64,000 bases of DNA. It comes from Streptomyces piniterrae. GTDB lineage: Bacteria; Actinomycetota; Actinomycetes; Streptomycetales; Streptomycetaceae. Of this stretch, positions 60,610 through 64,000 are shown in pieces. Made by a program: the position numbers and the translations under genes. Each line of letters begins with the position of its first letter. Position 1 is the stretch's first letter. The notes beneath the pieces were generated by a model that was not told where the DNA came from, made no database searches, and saw nothing but the letters and a program-made list of their open reading frames with translations. The DNA is taken from the NCBI RefSeq assembly GCF_005048155.1, contig NZ_SUMB01000004.1, positions 1 to 64,000 of the forward strand, given 5' to 3'.

Positions 60610-61836
60610 CTATCGCGGCACCCGGGTGCGGGGGCGGCGGTCCGCCGGCATTCCACTGCCCCGGTACACGCCGAGTCCGCCCCTTCGGCTGTGCGCCGGC
60701 CGAGTGCTGCGCCGGGGGACGGCGTCGGCGCCCGCGGCGACACCGACGGGCCGGTGCCGGTCCCAGGGCAGCACCCGCTCGGCCTCGGTCCTGTTGGCGA
60801 GGCCCAGAGACTGGGCGGAGGTGATCCATTCCTCCGCGCTCTCGGCGATCTCCAGCAGCAGGGTCTCGAACTCGGCCCTAGTGGACTCGAGGATGTGCGG
60901 TGCGGCGAGCCAGCGCATCACCTGGCGTCCGGTGACACCCATACGCTGGCGCGGCGAGGTGACCAGCCGCTGGTCGAAGTAGCGGATGAGGACTTCGTCG
61001 ACCACATCCCAGGCGTTGTCCGCGCCGAACAGCTTCTTCACGTCTTCGGAGCCGAGGATCCGGAATGCCTCGTCGAGCAACTGCATGACTTCCACGCGCA
61101 GCACGTTGAGGTGGCCGTAGGAGGTGAACTTCAGGTTGTTGCGCAGGTCGAGACCGGCGCGGCGGACGATCGCGATGCTGCCGAAGCTCGGGTCGTATGC
61201 GCGCATCCGGATCACGTCCGAGATGCGCTTGTCCCGCCAGAACAGCGCTACCTGGTTGTTGAAGTGGGTGAACAGCGTGTGGAAGTCGGTGTTGGGACGG
61301 GAGCCCGCCGCGCCCGCGCCGCGCCCGTAGCCGAGGATCCGCCGGTAGGCGGCCATCCGGTCCTTGCGGGTGTAGCGCAGCACATCGCGCCGGTCGAACT
61401 TGTACAGGCCGAAGGCACCCGGTCCGTCCGACAGCCGCAGCGCGCCGCCCTGGAACAGCTCCTGGAGTTTCTGCACGACCTTGAACACGCCGATTTTCTC
61501 GTGTTGGTAGAGGTAGTAGAGGTCGCCGACCGCGTGGACGCGCTCCGAGGCGACTGTCTCGTCGTAGGCCTCGACCCCCGACGGCATACGTGTCGCGCCC
61601 AGCTCCTGTGCGGCCTGCGGGCCGAGGCCGGTCAGCTGTGCCAGGCCTCCGTCGGGTGGCGCGGGTTTGGCCTGGTCGGACTTCTCGACGTTCTGGAGCA
61701 TGTCGTCGAGTTGCTTGACCAGCGCGTCGCCGAGTTGTGGATTGACGGTGAGTTCGTTGGCGAGGCGGCTGGCGACCTGCTGGCGCAGCGCGGCGACGCG
61801 GTCGTAGAGGTCTCGGTACTCCTGCTCGGTGGCCAT
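60610..61836 (-). CDS. Unknown protein, third gene of uncharacterised operon
   Basis: 408 residues, soluble. It begins with a coiled-coil helix (EQEYRDLYDRVAALRQQVAS), followed by QLTGLGPQAAQELGATRMPS and YLYQHEKIGVFKVVQKLQEL, LYKFDRRDVLRYTRKDRMAA, FHTLFTHFNNQVALFWRDKR. The helical core (to about 360) has no motif I know; the last 50 residues are basic, Pro-rich and likely disordered. ATG 61836 with GAAGGAGAACCCG upstream, 75 bp after the preceding gene, so it belongs to its operon. Aromatic- and Arg-rich surface patches suggest protein interaction. Confidence 0.7.
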   Translation of the reverse strand: MATEQEYRDLYDRVAALRQQVASRLANELTVNPQLGDALVKQLDDMLQNVEKSDQAKPAPPDGGLAQLTGLGPQAAQELGATRMPSGVEAYDETVASERVHAVGDLYYLYQHEKIGVFKVVQKLQELFQGGALRLSDGPGAFGLYKFDRRDVLRYTRKDRMAAYRRILGYGRGAGAAGSRPNTDFHTLFTHFNNQVALFWRDKRISDVIRMRAYDPSFGSIAIVRRAGLDLRNNLKFTSYGHLNVLRVEVMQLLDEAFRILGSEDVKKLFGADNAWDVVDEVLIRYFDQRLVTSPRQRMGVTGRQVMRWLAAPHILESTRAEFETLLLEIAESAEEWITSAQSLGLANRTEAERVLPWDRHRPVGVAAGADAVPRRSTRPAHSRRGGLGVYRGSGMPADRRPRTRVPR

Positions 61837-61910
61837 CGGGTTCTCCTTCGTCCCGGGTGCCGGTCGGTGGGACGGGCCGGCTACTTCTGCTTCGGGCGGC
61901 GGGCGGGTGC

Positions 61911-63494
61911 CTACGCGTCCTTGTTGGCAGCCTTCTTGGCCGGCTGTTTTTCGGCGGCTTTTTCTACGAACACATGGATCCAGTCGTCCACCTGCACCGG
62001 GGGCCAGGAATCGCCGGGCCTGCTCTCGTAGACCGCGAGCTCGTAGGGGCCCGGTGTCAGCGGGTATTCACGATTGTGCTTGCACAGGTCGAACTCGACC
62101 CGCAGCTGCCCCGAGCTGTCGTCGCACGACTGGGGTGTCCCTTCCAGGATGTCGCCGCCGGGCTCGAGGATGGCAACTTTGTGCAGGCCGGGCAGGAAGC
62201 CCGATCCGGTCAGCAACAGCTGCTCTTCGCGCCCGAGTTGGAGGACGTTGGGTTTGGCGTTGGCGATCCTGACCGTGATGTGTCGGTGCACGGTGCGTGC
62301 GGTGTCCCGGGCCTGGCGGAGGTACTGGTACAGCTCCAGGACGGCCATCTGGACACGGGCGGAGTAGAAGCCGGGCGGCTTGTGGCCTTCCGGATCCATA
62401 CAGACGACGATCCGGCCGTTGCCAGACGGGTAGGCGCTGAGAATGTGGCATAGCAGGAGCCTGGACAGCTGGTCGAGTACGGGGGAAACAGCCATTTCCA
62501 CCGCATCCTTGCCCCCGCTCTGGATGACCTTCTTGGCCTCGTGCGTCGCGAATTCATGGATCCAGCGCAGCAGGCCTTCAAGGGTGAGCGAGGTGTCCTT
62601 CAGCGGGATCGTCTGCCGTTCGCCAGCGTTGAGGTAGACCGAGTCGAACGCGGACCACACCGACTCCACCTGCCCGCTCACCGCGGCGAGCTCCTGGGAG
62701 AGCAGGACCAGGGTCGTGCCGAGGAAGCCGCCGGTGGTGCCCTGCCCGATGATCTGGGGACGCTGCTGCTTCCAGCTCGCATGGAGGGAGAGCACCCAGT
62801 CCTGCAGGGTGAGGAAGCTCGTCTGGATGCGTTCCTCCTCGATGGTGTTGACGTTGTCCCCGGTGAGTCCGAACTGCTCCCTCAGGGCCGCGAGATGGCT
62901 GCCTGCCGGAAGGCTCTTGGCATCGGTATACGCGTACTCGCTCCCGTTTCCGCATCCGGGGCTGCCGGCGACCGACGGCAGACCGGTGAGCAGCGACAGC
63001 AGGTTGTCCACGCGCTCGGGCCTGATGATCGGTGATTCCAGTTCCCTGAGGAGTTCCTCGAGTTCGTGGCGCACCAGGGAGCGGAACGCCTCGGCGTCCT
63101 GCACGTCCGGGTCGACCCGCAGCGGGACGAGGGAGTCGAGCAGGGGCAGCGCGTCGCGCACCGCGGTACGGGCTCGTGCGGCGAGCGACGCCTGGCCGCC
63201 GGTGACCTGGCCCAGATCCGCCTGTACGGCGTGGCCGCGCGGGGTCCAGACGGCCTCGTTGTGGCCCTCGACGCGTTTGAGCTGGAAGCTCCCGGTCAGC
63301 GCCGCGACGAATCCCTCGACGTCCTGGCCGCGTGCTCGCCAGCCCAGTACGTCGCTGATCGTCTGCTCGGCCAGCCGGCCCAGGTCCCCGTCAGCCGATC
63401 CGGTGGTGGCGCCGGGCCGGACCTCCTGGGTCAGCACGGGGAACGGGGATTCGCCTTCTGCGATGTCGATGCAATTCGGGGGTTTCGCGTTCAT
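61911..63494 (-). CDS. Unknown protein with C-terminal IPT/TIG-like domain, second gene of operon
   Basis: 527 residues, no signal peptide. A long helical part (about 30-400) includes HELEELLRELESPIIRPERV, DNLLSLLTGLPSVAG, QTSFLTLQDWVLSLHASWKQ and LLRWIHEFATHEAKKVIQSG. The last 130 residues form a beta-sandwich with PNVLQLGREEQLLLTGSGFL and GPYELAVYESRPGDSWPPVQ, where LTGSGF is characteristic of IPT/TIG Ig-like domains; the tail is Lys/Ala-rich. ATG 63494 has GAGGGAGGTCGAG in front, 12 bp after the stop of the previous gene. TIG-like domains in bacteria often belong to surface, phage-tail or injection-apparatus proteins; function unknown. Confidence 0.7.
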   Translation of the reverse strand: MNAKPPNCIDIAEGESPFPVLTQEVRPGATTGSADGDLGRLAEQTISDVLGWRARGQDVEGFVAALTGSFQLKRVEGHNEAVWTPRGHAVQADLGQVTGGQASLAARARTAVRDALPLLDSLVPLRVDPDVQDAEAFRSLVRHELEELLRELESPIIRPERVDNLLSLLTGLPSVAGSPGCGNGSEYAYTDAKSLPAGSHLAALREQFGLTGDNVNTIEEERIQTSFLTLQDWVLSLHASWKQQRPQIIGQGTTGGFLGTTLVLLSQELAAVSGQVESVWSAFDSVYLNAGERQTIPLKDTSLTLEGLLRWIHEFATHEAKKVIQSGGKDAVEMAVSPVLDQLSRLLLCHILSAYPSGNGRIVVCMDPEGHKPPGFYSARVQMAVLELYQYLRQARDTARTVHRHITVRIANAKPNVLQLGREEQLLLTGSGFLPGLHKVAILEPGGDILEGTPQSCDDSSGQLRVEFDLCKHNREYPLTPGPYELAVYESRPGDSWPPVQVDDWIHVFVEKAAEKQPAKKAANKDA

Positions 63495-63505
63495 CTCGAC
63501 CTCCC

Positions 63506-63982
63506 TCAATGGGTCATGACTACGTCGTCGGTCGCCGCGTCGGCCAGCTCACCCAGGCAGCGCAGCAGGATCGTGTCCACCGCCCGCAGCGGCTCGGCGC
63601 AGCGGGCGATCCCGGCCCGCAGCCCGTGGGCCCACGCCTGCCACTCGTGGCCGGACTCCCGGCGCGCGGCGCCCTGGACGGCGCGGAGCACGGCGCCGAC
63701 GGCCCCGAACGAGCACAGGTCCTCGTAGTAGCGGCGCCGCATCCGATCCAGCGGGCAGGCCGCCTGGGACAGCGCATGCCCCGGGGCCGGGCGGTCCAGC
63801 TGTGCGAGGGCCTCGTCGAGATCGCCCCGGCCGTCCGCGATCACCTCGGCGATTCGGTCCGCCGCGGCCAGCCCGGCGCCGGGCGGGCGGTCCTCGTCGG
63901 CGGTTACGGCCAGTTCGCGCCAGGCGGTGTGGAGCCGCTGCACCGCTGCGCGGAGTTCCTGGACTTCTCGGGTGAGACTCAT
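63506..63982 (-). CDS. Unknown helical protein, first visible gene of operon
   Basis: 158 residues, helical, without signal peptide: SLTREVQELRAAVQRLHTAW, DEALAQLDRPAPGH, RMRRRYYEDLCSFGAVGAVL and LRAVDTILLRCLGELADAA. Its stop is 12 bp before the ATG of the next gene. ATG 63982 is only 19 bp from the window's right end, so further genes of the operon may lie beyond. I recognise no family; small Glu/Arg-rich helical proteins of this kind commonly act as adaptors or chaperones. Confidence 0.65.
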   Translation of the reverse strand: MSLTREVQELRAAVQRLHTAWRELAVTADEDRPPGAGLAAADRIAEVIADGRGDLDEALAQLDRPAPGHALSQAACPLDRMRRRYYEDLCSFGAVGAVLRAVQGAARRESGHEWQAWAHGLRAGIARCAEPLRAVDTILLRCLGELADAATDDVVMTH

Positions 63983-64000
63983 GGGGTCACCGCCTCGCCA

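Overview
High-GC DNA with Streptomyces-type gene content: GTG/TTG starts, LCP and MatB-type wall-polysaccharide genes, a divergent second-type EF-Tu, a class A beta-lactamase with an SDG motif, SCO6745 and DUF6082 families, and a DmdR/IdeR iron box. The most likely source is a Streptomyces chromosome, probably an accessory or arm region, because catabolic, resistance and specialised-metabolism genes are mixed with many gene remnants (IS701 and TnpB transposases, an MFS pump, ArsC, thiolase, SDR and P450 fragments).

Layout. 1-2.3 kb: end of a sensor kinase, a GNAT enzyme, an IS701 relic and a methyltransferase. 2.3-7.9 kb: iron/copper uptake island. A P19/Tpd-like lipoprotein, a CopD-like membrane protein and an FTR1/EfeU permease form an operon behind a 16/19 iron box; an EfeO-type cupredoxin, a PepSY membrane protein and a His-rich membrane protein follow. 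8-16 kb: acyl/acetate metabolism (ActP plus DUF485, acyl-CoA ligase, HAD, SDRs, MDR-type reductase). Three members of its coupled operon are reduced to short stubs, and two near-identical palindromes suggest a shared regulator. 16-25 kb: DUF1801 protein, a pentapeptide-repeat membrane protein, an 802-residue unknown behind 23-bp iterons, a nitroreductase, and a divergent TetR/FAD-monooxygenase pair. 25-29.6 kb: MatA/MatB-like exopolysaccharide synthase and an LCP ligase; the deacetylase half of MatB has lost its metal ligands. 29.6-31.5 kb: a translationally coupled cyclodipeptide synthase and CYP121-like P450, closely resembling the M. tuberculosis mycocyclosin pair. 31.9-38 kb: macrolide-type glycosyltransferase, ArsC relic, TetR/rhomboid pair, LysR/CMD pair, tandem-GNAT. 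38-45 kb: EF-Tu paralogue with altered GTPase motifs, a 2OG-Fe oxygenase, a secreted M28 aminopeptidase, a TnpB relic and a BtrH_N/DUF4872 protein. 45-54 kb: DUF6082, alpha/beta hydrolase, MFS relic with MerR, HelD-type RNA-polymerase helicase, beta-lactamase, MerR and XRE regulators, ABM enzyme. 54-64 kb: BRCT/beta-propeller fusion, SCO6745 protein, hydrolase, M20 peptidase, and an uncharacterised three-gene operon running off the right edge.

Recurring feature: short tandem duplications sit at the 3' ends of genes, five of them spanning the stop codon. No rRNA, tRNA, CRISPR array or intact insertion sequence was seen.
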